Shown here: piece by piece, positions 52,837 to 62,084 of the stretch
How positions within the stretch are numbered: the first letter of the stretch is position 1
Layout: the number at the start of each line of letters is the position of its first letter
From: SG8-38 sp041576815
GTDB taxonomy: Bacteria; Myxococcota_A; Polyangia; Polyangiales; Houyiibacteriaceae
Assembly: GCA_041576815.1 (NCBI GenBank)
Contig: JBFGKE010000008.1
Coordinates: 1 to 64,000, forward strand
Reading direction: 5' to 3'
Length of the DNA stretch: 64,000 nucleotides
Program-made: the position numbers and the translations under genes
Notes under the pieces: generated by a model
Told to the model about the DNA's origin: nothing
Database searches by the model: none
Seen by the model: only the letters and a program-made list of their open reading frames with translations

Positions 52837-54209
52837 GCAAGCTGGAGCGTGAAGCGAAGACACTGATCGACCTCGGCCGATCGGTGGTCGAGCAAGCGAT
52901 TTCCGCGGGCGCAAACGTGGCCGAGGCGGGCGTGCACAGTGGTTCCCATCTCTCGGTCAAAGCGCGCAAGCACGAGCCCGAGCTCGTCGAAGAAGCAGGC
53001 TCTCGAGCGCTGGGGCTGCGGGTCATGGTTGGCCAGCGAGTGGCATCGACGTACACCAGCGATTTGAGCGAGTCCGGAAAGCGCACCCTCGTCGAAGACG
53101 CGCTCGAGCTCGCCCAGCTGAGCGAACCGGACGAATTTGCCGGGCCGCCCGACGCCAGCGAGCTTTCATCCCCTGCGGACTGGGCCGACCTCGACACGTT
53201 CGACGATCGCATCGGCGAGATATCCGCCGACGAGGCGCTCGCTCGAGCGCTCCGCGGCGAACAGGCAGCATTCGAATTCGACCCGCGCGTCACGAACAGT
53301 GAGGGCGCCTCGTTCACACGCGCCCGCGGCATGAGCGCCCTCGTCACGAGCGGAGGCTTTGCCGGTAGCGACTACGGCACCTACGCCTCGATCGTCGTCA
53401 ACCCCGTGGCAGACGACGAGGGCGGCAAGAAGAGGAGCGGCTACCACTGGTCGGCCTCCCGGCACTACGGAGACCTCGAAGACAGCGAGGCCGTCGGGCG
53501 CGAGGCCGCTCGTAGGACGATCGCGCAGCTCGGGGCAAAGAAGCTCGCGACACAGGAGCTCCCGGTGATCTTCGACAAAGACGCGGCTCGCTCGATACTC
53601 GGCCTCTTCGTCGGCTGCGTGCTTGGAGGCTCAATTTGGCGCAAGAGCTCCTACTTGGTCGAACGCACGGGGACGCGCGTAGCAAGCGATTTGGTGAGCA
53701 TCGTCGACGATCCGCTGCTCCCGAGGGCGCCGGGCTCGCGTGCGTTCGACGGCGAGGGGCTCATTTCGCGGCGCAATGTGGTCGTCGAAAAGGGCCAGCT
53801 CCAGACGTACCTGCTGGACACATACAGCGCACGGAAGCTCGGGTTGAAGAGCACCGGCAGCGCGTCGCGCTCGCCGTCGGGCGGTGTTTCCCCCTCGAGC
53901 ACCAACTTGATTCTTCAAGCCGGCTCCGAGACGCGGGAGGATCTCATCAAGAAAACCAGTCATGGTCTCTACGTGACCCACATGATGGGTTTCGGGTTCA
54001 ACGCCGTCACCGGCGACTTCAGCCGTGGCGCCTCGGGCTTCTTGATTCGAGCTGGGGAGCTCGCCGAGCCGGTTTCTGAAGTGACCATCTCGCTGAATCT
54101 CGACGAGCTGCTCCAGCGCATCGATGGGGTGGCGGACGATCTCGATCATCGCACAGCCGTGGCTTCGCCCACCTTCCGCGTCTCCTCGATGACGCTCGCG
54201 GGAACGTGA
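52833..54209 (+). CDS. tldE: TldE/PmbA metalloprotease partner subunit
   Basis: 458 residues, partner of TldD but without the HExxxH zinc motif, as in all TldE proteins. GFGFNAVTGDFSRGASGFLI is the typical C-terminal block, and SPSSTNLILQAG lies before it. ATG in the ATGA overlap with tldD. Heterodimer formation with TldD is expected. Confidence 0.93.
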   Translation: MSKLEREAKTLIDLGRSVVEQAISAGANVAEAGVHSGSHLSVKARKHEPELVEEAGSRALGLRVMVGQRVASTYTSDLSESGKRTLVEDALELAQLSEPDEFAGPPDASELSSPADWADLDTFDDRIGEISADEALARALRGEQAAFEFDPRVTNSEGASFTRARGMSALVTSGGFAGSDYGTYASIVVNPVADDEGGKKRSGYHWSASRHYGDLEDSEAVGREAARRTIAQLGAKKLATQELPVIFDKDAARSILGLFVGCVLGGSIWRKSSYLVERTGTRVASDLVSIVDDPLLPRAPGSRAFDGEGLISRRNVVVEKGQLQTYLLDTYSARKLGLKSTGSASRSPSGGVSPSSTNLILQAGSETREDLIKKTSHGLYVTHMMGFGFNAVTGDFSRGASGFLIRAGELAEPVSEVTISLNLDELLQRIDGVADDLDHRTAVASPTFRVSSMTLAGT

Positions 54210-54225
54210 GCGGAGTGCAGAAACA

Positions 54226-55284
54226 TCAGCCCCGGCGCGCTCGAGCCACCATCGTGTCGACATAACTCTCCAGCTCCGGGCAGAGTATGCCGCTGCCCAC
54301 GAGGGCCTCTCGTGAATTGCGGTCATCGTAGATCACGTCGGTTTTGAGCTGGTCGAGAAAGGCGCGTGTCGTGTTTCGGAACCGCTGCATCCCGGGTGCT
54401 CGCATGAGCGCCGTTGCGAGATTCAGCGGATCGTGCTCCCGGGGTGCAGGACGCCCGGTGGCCTCCGCAAAGAGGTGAAGCGCATGTTGAACCGTCACCG
54501 GCTTGGGGTCGACGATGTGAAACGTCCGGCCGACCGAGCGCTCGTCTCTCGAAATGTGCAGGCCGGCTTTCACCGCGTAGTCCACGGGCACCGCGCTGAC
54601 TCGCACCCCGCTCTTGCTCGCGGCAGGGATGCGATAGTCCTCGGGCGCGCTCAGGAGAAATCGGATCAGCACGTAGAGCCCGTTCAAATCCTCGACTTCA
54701 CCGGTGGTCGAGTCGCCGACGGTCAGTGCGGGCCGTAGCACGACGATCGGGAGCTCGTCCGCCGTTTCGCGGGCCATTTGCTCGATTCGAAAGAGCGACT
54801 CCTCGACGGCATTGCGAAAGCCCGCGGTGTCGTCGAGCTCGTCCTCTTTGACGAAGCCTTCGCGGTTACCGGACACCGTCGCACTCGACCACAGGACCAG
54901 ACGCTTCAACCGAGGAAACCCTTCTGCGAGCTCGAGGAGCTCGGCAGCGGCTTTGAGGTTGTCCGAGGCCTCTTGCTTCGTCGCGGATGGATCGACGATC
55001 GATGAACAATGGTGGATGATCTCGACGCGTTCCGTAAGCACGGCGAGCTCTTCGCCGCTCAGTCCCAGGTCGATCGATCGAGGGTCGCCGATCCAAAGCG
55101 AGACGTTGTCGCGGGCCGCCGGAGGAAGCACTTCGAGCAGCTCGATGGCACGTTCATGCCGCGCCTCGGTGACCAGGCAGCACACGGATCGATCGTCTCC
55201 AAGCGCGAGCTCTCGAACCAAATGCACGGCCGTCTGCCTTCTAGGGAACCCCGTGACCAGTGTGGATCGAGCCAGCGTGCCCAC
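54226..55284 (-). CDS. SDR-family protein with degenerate catalytic motifs
   Basis: 352 residues with an extended-SDR/thioester-reductase-like fold: VLWSSATVSG, VVLRPALTVGDSTTGEVEDLNG and VDYAVKAGLHIS are recognisable. However, the nucleotide loop reads VTGFPRRQTAVHLVREL, without the usual GxxG glycines, and the YxxxK position reads NAVEESLFRIEQ, so Tyr and Lys are Val and Leu. It may be a catalytically dead binding protein. It starts with GTG overlapping the coaE stop (TAGTG). Confidence 0.8.
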   Translation of the reverse strand: MGTLARSTLVTGFPRRQTAVHLVRELALGDDRSVCCLVTEARHERAIELLEVLPPAARDNVSLWIGDPRSIDLGLSGEELAVLTERVEIIHHCSSIVDPSATKQEASDNLKAAAELLELAEGFPRLKRLVLWSSATVSGNREGFVKEDELDDTAGFRNAVEESLFRIEQMARETADELPIVVLRPALTVGDSTTGEVEDLNGLYVLIRFLLSAPEDYRIPAASKSGVRVSAVPVDYAVKAGLHISRDERSVGRTFHIVDPKPVTVQHALHLFAEATGRPAPREHDPLNLATALMRAPGMQRFRNTTRAFLDQLKTDVIYDDRNSREALVGSGILCPELESYVDTMVARARRG

Positions 55285-55898
55285 TACTGCGGCTCCTTGA
55301 AGCGCTCGACGAGCTTCGAGTGGATCTTCGCAACCTGGCGACGCGTGCCATCGAGGTCTCCGTTGTTGGTGACGACGTGATCGGCGACCGCGACCTTGTG
55401 CTCGAGCGGGAGCTGCGACCCGATTCGTCCATTGGCTTCCTGAGCGCTGAAACCGTCCCGCGCGATGAGGCGGAGCCGTTGCACGGACTCCTCCGCGCTG
55501 ACCACGACCAGAGCGGAAAAAGACTTGTAAGTCCCAGTCTCGACGAGGAGCGCGGCCTCATACATCAGGTACGGAGCTGGGTCGTCTGCGAGGGCTTGGA
55601 TGCGCTCGGCGCCGGCCGCCGCGATCAGCGGATGAAGGATGGCGTTGAGCTTCTTGCGGGCCGCCTCGTCCTTGAAGATCAGGTCACCGACGGCCTTTCG
55701 ATCCAACCGACCTTCTTCGTCGAGCACGCCGCCGCCGAACTCCTTCACGATCTGGCCGAGGCCGGGAGTTCCGGGCAGCACGACCTCGCGCGCGAGCTCG
55801 TCGGCATCGATCACCGGGACCCCGAGCTCCTGGAACATGTTCGCGACCGTGGTCTTTCCGCACGCGATCCCACCCGTCAGACCCACAACCGGTTTCAT
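55284..55898 (-). CDS. coaE: Dephospho-CoA kinase CoaE
   Basis: Phosphorylates dephospho-CoA in the last step of CoA synthesis. 204 residues with P-loop GLTGGIACGKTT (9-16 core), IDADELARE and the lid segment around RLRLIARDG. Family length is normal. The stop is shared with the start of the SDR-like gene downstream. It diverges from dtd. Confidence 0.96.
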   Translation of the reverse strand: MKPVVGLTGGIACGKTTVANMFQELGVPVIDADELAREVVLPGTPGLGQIVKEFGGGVLDEEGRLDRKAVGDLIFKDEAARKKLNAILHPLIAAAGAERIQALADDPAPYLMYEAALLVETGTYKSFSALVVVSAEESVQRLRLIARDGFSAQEANGRIGSQLPLEHKVAVADHVVTNNGDLDGTRRQVAKIHSKLVERFKEPQ

Positions 55899-55965
55899 CG
55901 CGGCAGAGTATTGAACATCGTCTCATCCGGGCAAGACGATTCGGCCTGTGCTACGCCACGGCGAA

Positions 55966-56415
55966 ATGCGGGCGGTCGTGCAGAGGGTCAACGAAGCACG
56001 GGTCACCGTCGGCGAGGAAACCGTCGGCTCGATTGGGCGCGGACTGGTCGTGTACCTGGGTGCAGCCGAGGGCGACACGCAACGAGACGTCCAATACACG
56101 ACGGACAAGATCTCAGGCCTGCGAATCTTCCCAAATGAACAAGGGCGCATGTCTCTGTCGGTGACCGATGTCGGCGGTGCGGTTCTCGTGGTTTCCCAGT
56201 TCACTTTGTTCGGCGACGTGCGCCGGGGCCGGCGCCCTTCGTTCGACGGCGCGGCCCCGCCTGCGGATGCCGAGCGTCTCTATTTGGAAGTCGTCGAAGC
56301 GTTGCGCCGAAAAGATTTGTCCGTTCAAACGGGCACGTTTCGCGCGAAGATGATCGTCGAATGCGCAGTCGACGGTCCCGTGACGATTCAGATCGACAGT
56401 AGAAAGCTTTATTAG
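55966..56415 (+). CDS. dtd: D-aminoacyl-tRNA deacylase Dtd
   Basis: Removes D-amino acids mischarged on tRNA. 149 residues with MRAVVQRVNEARVTV at the start, the catalytic SQFTLFGD motif and the C-terminal GPVTIQID segment. The ATG at 55966 gives the universal N-terminus; six upstream codons are not needed. Monocistronic, with 34 bases to the next gene on the same strand. Confidence 0.95.
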   Translation: MRAVVQRVNEARVTVGEETVGSIGRGLVVYLGAAEGDTQRDVQYTTDKISGLRIFPNEQGRMSLSVTDVGGAVLVVSQFTLFGDVRRGRRPSFDGAAPPADAERLYLEVVEALRRKDLSVQTGTFRAKMIVECAVDGPVTIQIDSRKLY

Positions 56416-56449
56416 GCGTCGCGCACGAGACGCGGCATACTCGCGCCCG

Positions 56450-58837
56450 ATGCTGCGGTTTGTTCGGGAGCGGAGCGTGTGGGTGGTCGCAGCCCTCGTC
56501 GTTCTCGTCCTCTTGGTCGGCCTCTGGGTGTGGGGTGCCGCTCAGGCGCGGACGAAGGCGACACGCCTCTTGAGCGAGCGTCTGGGCGTCGACGCCCAAA
56601 TCGAAGACGCGCGACTCACGCTCGACGGTGTGGCGCTTCGAGGAGTCGATGTCCGCGGAAGGCACGGCGGTCTCGAGGCTCGTATCGAACGCATCGACAC
56701 CACGATGAGCTTGCTCGCAGCGGCCTTCAAAGGCGCGACGGCGGTTCGCGGAGTGTCTGCGTCGGGTCTCGACGTCTCGGTCGATCTCACACACGACGGT
56801 CTCGAGGCGTCACTCGCGGAGCTCCGGGGTAGCCGCGCGTCGAATCGCCCGTCGCCGGGTGGGGCTGGCGGCGTCAACACCGGCGGCAGGACGTATTCGT
56901 TGACCGATCTTTCGGCTCGAGTAGTCGACGAAAGCGGCCCACTCGCATTGGTAGACCGGGCGAGTCTGCAAAAACAAGGCGACGATCTGCGTTGGAGCGT
57001 CGAGGGCGTCACGCTCGGGGAACGGGATACGGACCACGCGACGGTGGGACCAACCCGAGCATCGTTTCATCGCGACGACGGGGCGTGGAAGATTCACGAG
57101 CTTTCGATTGAAGGAGCGAGCGTACGGGCCGTGGAAAGCAAACGCGCCAAGGGCAAACCGCTAGCGCGCAGGGTACGCGAGGCCCTGGCCGTCCTCCGTG
57201 GACACACGCCCGACGCCTCCGCCGAGCCGGCGCCTGGGGCCGAGCCAAACACCGAGTCCGGCTCCATGCCTCGCGTTCCCGCCCGGCTTTTCGCGCGGCT
57301 GACGCCGGACGCGCACGTCTACGTGAGTGGCGCGCAAATCGAAAGCCGAGCATCCGAGGACCATGTCGAGCGGATCCGCGACTTCAAATGGGCGCTTCGT
57401 GGCAACGGTGACGGCTGGTATCGATTGCGTGCCGGCGGCGAGACCTCCGACGACGGCGGGCTTCTCGTCGACCTCAGCGTCATGCCGGCGGAGGCGCGTG
57501 CGGAAGGAAGCGTCGAGGTGCGGCGGATCTCGCTTGCGCTCCTCGCTCCCTTCCTGCCGGAGATACCCCTTCACGACACGAAGCTCGGGCACGTCAGCGC
57601 CGACCTTCGACTTCAGGCGAGTGCCTCGGACGAGGTGATGATCGAGGGAAGCGCAAAGGTACGGGAGCTCGCCCTGGCCTCCGAGCGAATCGCCCCTGAA
57701 CCCATCGAGCACATCAACGTCGACGTTGGCGGCAAAGGCTCGTGGGATGCCGGCGAACGGCGGCTTCGAATCGAGCGAGGCCAAATCAGGATGGGCGAGG
57801 CGCGCGTTCTCGTCGACGGCGAGATCGAGCGCACTCCCGAACACTATCGTGTCGATCTCACGGCGACCCTTCCGCCCACCCGGTGCAACGACGTAGTGAA
57901 GGCGATTCCGGACGACCTTCTCGGGTCGCTCGCCCGATTCCAGTGGGAGGGCAATTGGAGCGCGCTCGGCCGAATCTCGATCGACTCGCGTGACCTCGAA
58001 GCAGCGGAGCTCTCGATTCGCGTGCGAAACCTCTGCGAGTTCGTGCGTGCACCGCGCTGGGTGCGGGTCGAACGCTTCCAACAGCCCTTCCGCCATCGTG
58101 TGACCGAGCCGGACGACACCGTATTTTCGATGCGCACCGGCCCGGGTACCGACAACTGGGTTGCGCTCGAAGACATCAGCCCCTTCGTCACGGCCGCCGT
58201 GATCAGCCACGAGGACGGCGGCTTTTACGATCACGGCGGGTTCGCGCCCTGGGCGATTCGCGATGCGATCGTACGAAATCTCCAGGAGGGCGGCTACGTC
58301 GTCGGTGCGAGCACGATTACCATGCAGCTCGCCAAGAACGTCTACCTGCGGCGAGACAAGAACATGGCGCGCAAGGTTCAGGAGGTGATCCTCACCTGGT
58401 GGCTGGAGAACGCGCTCGACAAAGACGAGATCCTCCAGCTCTATCTCAACGTGATCGAGTATGGGCCGAGCGTCTACGGGCTCAGGCAGGCCGCCGCATA
58501 TTACTTCGGCCGCAGACCGGCCGATCTCAGCCCCGCCGAGGCCGCGTTCCTCGCGTGCATGTTGCCGTCACCAAAGCGCTACCACGTGTCCTACGAGCAC
58601 GGCGAATTGAGCCGGTCGATGAAGAACCGCATGAAGCGCTTGCTCGAGCACATGGCGAAGCGGCAGCGGATCGGCCAGGAGGCTCTGGAGTACGGGCTCG
58701 CCGAGCTGGAGGATTTTCGGTTCCACCGCCGAGGCGATCCGATTCCGCCCCTTCGGCTGTTGCCACCCCTCGGGGCCCCCGAAACGCCGGCGCCCGAGGC
58801 GCTCGATCCCTTCGAGGCGCTGTTCATGGCCCCGTGA
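56450..58837 (+). CDS. AsmA-like domain fused to a GT51 peptidoglycan glycosyltransferase
   Basis: 795 residues. A membrane span (12-30) is followed by about 500 residues of beta-rich, AsmA/DUF748-like sequence with VDAQIEDARLTLDGVALRGVDVRG-type repeats. Residues 560-760 are a GT51 glycosyltransferase: EDGGFYDHGGFAPWAIRDAI (E588), GASTITMQLAKNVYLRR, QEVILTWWLENALDKDEILQLYLNVIEYG (second Glu E670) and LSPAEAAFLACMLPSP. There is no transpeptidase domain. It should polymerise glycan strands from lipid II. The AsmA-like part may reach toward the outer membrane. Confidence 0.85.
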   Translation: MLRFVRERSVWVVAALVVLVLLVGLWVWGAAQARTKATRLLSERLGVDAQIEDARLTLDGVALRGVDVRGRHGGLEARIERIDTTMSLLAAAFKGATAVRGVSASGLDVSVDLTHDGLEASLAELRGSRASNRPSPGGAGGVNTGGRTYSLTDLSARVVDESGPLALVDRASLQKQGDDLRWSVEGVTLGERDTDHATVGPTRASFHRDDGAWKIHELSIEGASVRAVESKRAKGKPLARRVREALAVLRGHTPDASAEPAPGAEPNTESGSMPRVPARLFARLTPDAHVYVSGAQIESRASEDHVERIRDFKWALRGNGDGWYRLRAGGETSDDGGLLVDLSVMPAEARAEGSVEVRRISLALLAPFLPEIPLHDTKLGHVSADLRLQASASDEVMIEGSAKVRELALASERIAPEPIEHINVDVGGKGSWDAGERRLRIERGQIRMGEARVLVDGEIERTPEHYRVDLTATLPPTRCNDVVKAIPDDLLGSLARFQWEGNWSALGRISIDSRDLEAAELSIRVRNLCEFVRAPRWVRVERFQQPFRHRVTEPDDTVFSMRTGPGTDNWVALEDISPFVTAAVISHEDGGFYDHGGFAPWAIRDAIVRNLQEGGYVVGASTITMQLAKNVYLRRDKNMARKVQEVILTWWLENALDKDEILQLYLNVIEYGPSVYGLRQAAAYYFGRRPADLSPAEAAFLACMLPSPKRYHVSYEHGELSRSMKNRMKRLLEHMAKRQRIGQEALEYGLAELEDFRFHRRGDPIPPLRLLPPLGAPETPAPEALDPFEALFMAP

Positions 58838-58951
58838 ATCCAAGGCGCTCGGAGTCGTCATTTATTGGGCCGACCCCGGGGGTGAGGGTAAACACGGGCG
58901 AGGCGCTGGGGCTCGAGTGAATCGGCCCTCCTGCGGTGCGTCCGAGGGACT

Positions 58952-60829
58952 ATGCGGAGTTGGCTTGACGTTGATCGGTTCGTGCGGGTCGGATTCGTGC
59001 TCGGAATGCTCGTCGTCCCCACCGTTGCGATCGCGCAGGTCGATGCGCCGGCGGTGGTGGTGATCACGGCGGCGAACGAGGCCACCGAAGGAGCGGCGGT
59101 CCGCATCGACGGGCAGCCCTCAGGGAACGTGCCTCTACGAAAAAACGTTTCGCCCGGCCGCCACCTCGTTCAGGTGGGCAAGCGCGGATTCGTCACGTTC
59201 TCGCAGTGGGTGGATCTCGCGTCCGCTCAGGTGATGACCATTCCGGTCGGCCTCCAGTCCAAAACGGCGAAGACAGGCTCGCTACTCATCAACGCCGACG
59301 TCACCGGGATTCCCGTGTTCATCGACGGGCAGCGGCGTGGTGGGACCCCGCTCGTGGTCGACGGTCTGACGGAAGGCGAGCACGTGGTCGAGATTCAAAG
59401 CCCGGGGGAGGGCTATCAACCCTTCTCGAAGATCGTGACCATTCGTGCGAATCAGCGCACCACGGTCGAAGCGACTCTGCGAATTGCGCCGGAGCTCGGA
59501 AGCCTCCGCGTCATCGCCAACGTCCCCGGCGCGATCATCAGCCTCGACGGCGCAGACATCGGCGTTGCGCCGGCGGCAAAAGGCGGGCTGGAGCCTGGTC
59601 CGCACGTCGTCGTCGCGCGCGCCACGGGATACGAGGATGTCGAGCAAACGGTCAACGTCATCGCCGGTCGCGAACGCGTGGTCTCGCTGCGGTTCACGGT
59701 GGCGAGCACTGACGTCGCGCGCATTCTCGTCCGCGCGAACGTCCCTGAGGCCACGGTCACGATTGATGGCGAAGATTATGGCAACCCGCCGGTCAACCTG
59801 GAGCCAGCGGACTTCGGCACGCACTCGGTCGTCGTCCGCGCGCCTGGGTATCGCGAAGTGCGCCGAACCTGCTCCGTGGGACCGAGCCGCAGCTGCGAGA
59901 TTTACGCGGAGCTCAATCTGCTGGGCGTACCGGTTCGCGTGGAGGCCAACGTGCCTAACGCCATTTTGTTCATCGACGGAGAGCCGCGTGGCCCAGTGCC
60001 TTGGGAGGGCGAGCTCCCAACGGGTACACACGAGCTCGAGGTGAGGGCGGAGGGCTATCAAACCCACACCGAGCAAATTCGGCTCGAGAAATCGTCGCGG
60101 GTCCGCTTGATTCAAGTAATCCTGAGCACGGTCGTGGTGGTGCTCGACTCCGAGCGGCGCGACAAAGAGGCGCAGCGCAAGGACCTGCTGCGCAACACGA
60201 CCCCAAACGCGGGCGCGCCCAATCCCCCTGGCGTTGGAAGCGTGGATTTCTCGACCGGTTGGCCGTGGCTGGCCTCGGTCGAGCTTCGGGCTGGCCTGAC
60301 GGAGTTCCTCGACATCGGGCTCGGTGTCGCCTCGTTCGGCCGTCTCACCGACTTCACCATCAGCGCCAAAGCCGGCTGGCGTGTGTCGCAAAACTTCTCG
60401 GTGGGCGGAGATCTTCGGGTCGGTGGGGGCGTCGGGCCCGCAAAACGCGATTCAGGCGGCGACCGCCATCCTACGAACAACTTCTTCATGAGCCTCGATG
60501 CGATTCTGAGCCTGCACTTTCCGCCGCGCGGCGCGTTCTCGGTTTGGATCGCCGGTGAGTTCCACAGCGACCGTTGGGATTTCGACGGTCGCAATAGCGA
60601 CATTGTCGTGACATCCTCCCGGCAGAACATCCCGCGCGCCCGGCTCGGCGGTTCTTTGGAGATCGTGGTGACACGGAAGTGGAACGTCTGGTTGGAGGTC
60701 GAAGGTATCGTCGCCGGACAGCGCCGTCGCGTCCTCGGAGACGTGTTCGGTGGTGGCAAGCCCGATTCGCGGGTCTACGGCCAGCTCGGTGCGACGTTCA
60801 AGTTCGGGGGACCCAAGGAGGGCTCTTGA
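58952..60829 (+). CDS. PEGA-repeat protein with C-terminal outer-membrane barrel-like domain
   Basis: 625 residues. A signal peptide (about 12-28, ending AIAQV) precedes five PEGA-type repeats (about 40-385), each with a G-x-P-x-x-D core: VRIDGQPSGNVPL, VFIDGQRRGGTPL, ISLDGADIGVAP, VTIDGEDYGNPP and LFIDGEPRGPVP. After a linker, residues 430-620 form an amphipathic beta-rich region (WLASVELRAGLTEFLDIGLG, YGQLGATFKF), like a small barrel. PEGA domains bind surface or cell-wall components. Its TGA overlaps the TTG of tmk. Confidence 0.85.
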   Translation: MRSWLDVDRFVRVGFVLGMLVVPTVAIAQVDAPAVVVITAANEATEGAAVRIDGQPSGNVPLRKNVSPGRHLVQVGKRGFVTFSQWVDLASAQVMTIPVGLQSKTAKTGSLLINADVTGIPVFIDGQRRGGTPLVVDGLTEGEHVVEIQSPGEGYQPFSKIVTIRANQRTTVEATLRIAPELGSLRVIANVPGAIISLDGADIGVAPAAKGGLEPGPHVVVARATGYEDVEQTVNVIAGRERVVSLRFTVASTDVARILVRANVPEATVTIDGEDYGNPPVNLEPADFGTHSVVVRAPGYREVRRTCSVGPSRSCEIYAELNLLGVPVRVEANVPNAILFIDGEPRGPVPWEGELPTGTHELEVRAEGYQTHTEQIRLEKSSRVRLIQVILSTVVVVLDSERRDKEAQRKDLLRNTTPNAGAPNPPGVGSVDFSTGWPWLASVELRAGLTEFLDIGLGVASFGRLTDFTISAKAGWRVSQNFSVGGDLRVGGGVGPAKRDSGGDRHPTNNFFMSLDAILSLHFPPRGAFSVWIAGEFHSDRWDFDGRNSDIVVTSSRQNIPRARLGGSLEIVVTRKWNVWLEVEGIVAGQRRRVLGDVFGGGKPDSRVYGQLGATFKFGGPKEGS

Positions 60830-61479
60830 TCGAAGGGCACTTCATCGTCATCGACGGCATCGATGGATCGGGCACGACGACGCAGTGTGCGATCCTCTGC
60901 GACCGCCTTCACGACAAAGGGCTTCCGGTTCACAAGACGCGTGAGCCGAGTGAAGGTCCGGTCGGCGTGCTCATCCGGCAGATTCTGACCGGCCGCATCG
61001 TCGTTCCCGGTCGTCAGGGAGCGCGCGCGCCGTCCTGGGCGACGATGGCGGGGCTGTTCGCCTCCGATCGTCTCGACCACCTGGAGTCGGAGATCGTGCC
61101 AAACCTCACCGACGGCGTCACCGTGGTTTGCGATCGATACGACTACTCGTCGATGGCATATCAGACCGTCAGCAGCGGGGGTGGGCCCGAGGTTTCCGCG
61201 TGGGTCCGCGAGTTGAACCGTCACGCACGCCGCCCGGATCTGACGCTCTTGCTCGACGTCGATCCGGCGGGGGCAGCAGGCCGACGAAGCTCGCGTTCCG
61301 GCGGGCCCGAGCTCTACGAGATCGACGAGATGCAGGTTGCGCTAGCGAAATTTTACGCCGAGATTGACGATCTTTTCCCAGGGGACACGGTCGTTCACAT
61401 CGACGCAAACGAGGGCATCGAGTCCGTGGCCGAAGCGATCTGGTCAGAGGTCATGGCGCTCCGGGGAGACATGAAATGA
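60826..61479 (+). CDS. tmk: Thymidylate kinase Tmk
   Basis: Converts dTMP to dTDP. 217 residues with P-loop GIDGSGTTTQ, REPSEGPVG and VVCDRYDYSSMAYQ (DRY motif). The start is an unusual TTG inside the stop of the PEGA gene (TTGA), with AGGAGGG upstream. The end overlaps the next start by 4 bases (ATGA). Confidence 0.93.
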   Translation: MIEGHFIVIDGIDGSGTTTQCAILCDRLHDKGLPVHKTREPSEGPVGVLIRQILTGRIVVPGRQGARAPSWATMAGLFASDRLDHLESEIVPNLTDGVTVVCDRYDYSSMAYQTVSSGGGPEVSAWVRELNRHARRPDLTLLLDVDPAGAAGRRSSRSGGPELYEIDEMQVALAKFYAEIDDLFPGDTVVHIDANEGIESVAEAIWSEVMALRGDMK

Positions 61480-62063
61480 ACCGCTATCTGATTTCAGCAT
61501 GGGTCGCCATCGTCGTGGCTAGCACGATGGGCTGCGAGCGAAGCAAGCTCCGCGAAGACATGATGGGGGACTCCACTTGGGAGTCCTCTGCCGGCGACGA
61601 GTCTTGGGAGGCGGCGGAGCAGCCGCCGAAGCCAAACGACGAGTGGGAAGAAAAGAACGCTCCCCTCGACGAGTCACCCGCCGAGAAGCCGAAGCCGGAG
61701 AGTCGAATCGAGCAGCCGTATCCGAGACTCACTCGCGGCGTCATCTCGCGCGCCGACCTCTTGCCGGTGCTCGACCAAGGGCTCGGCCGTTTTCTTCAAA
61801 ACGTGGAAACCGAGCCTGCCTTCTACAAGGGTGCGTTCGTCGGATTTCGTATCGTCAGCTTGTTTCCGGGTGAACCCGCGTTTGCGTCGCTCGACCTGCG
61901 ACCTGGCGACACCGTGACTCGGATCAACGGAAAACCCATCGAGCGCCCGGAGCAGGCCATGGCCGTGTGGGAAGAGCTGCGTACGGCAACGGCCCTCGTC
62001 GTGCAGTATCGGCGCGATGGCGAGCCGCTTTCCCTGCAATTCGCGATCGTTGACGAGAGCTGA
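61476..62063 (+). CDS. PDZ-domain lipoprotein, GspC-like
   Basis: 195 residues. The lipoprotein signal (VVASTMGC) is followed by an acidic, Trp/Glu/Pro-rich disordered spacer (25-75), then a PDZ-like domain at about 85-190: FVGFRIVSLFPGEPAFASLDLRPGDTVTRINGKPI. This PDZ type resembles the GspC/HtrA substrate-binding units, but no secretion genes are near. It is coupled to tmk (ATGA) and sits 21 bases before ctaA. Confidence 0.82.
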   Translation: MNRYLISAWVAIVVASTMGCERSKLREDMMGDSTWESSAGDESWEAAEQPPKPNDEWEEKNAPLDESPAEKPKPESRIEQPYPRLTRGVISRADLLPVLDQGLGRFLQNVETEPAFYKGAFVGFRIVSLFPGEPAFASLDLRPGDTVTRINGKPIERPEQAMAVWEELRTATALVVQYRRDGEPLSLQFAIVDES

Positions 62064-62084
62064 GTTCGACTCCATCGTTGTGAA

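Noticed and set aside
51391..54209. TldD/TldE as part of a RiPP biosynthetic cluster
   Set aside because: No short precursor peptide, YcaO, radical SAM or transporter gene is nearby, so only the general TldDE function is supported.
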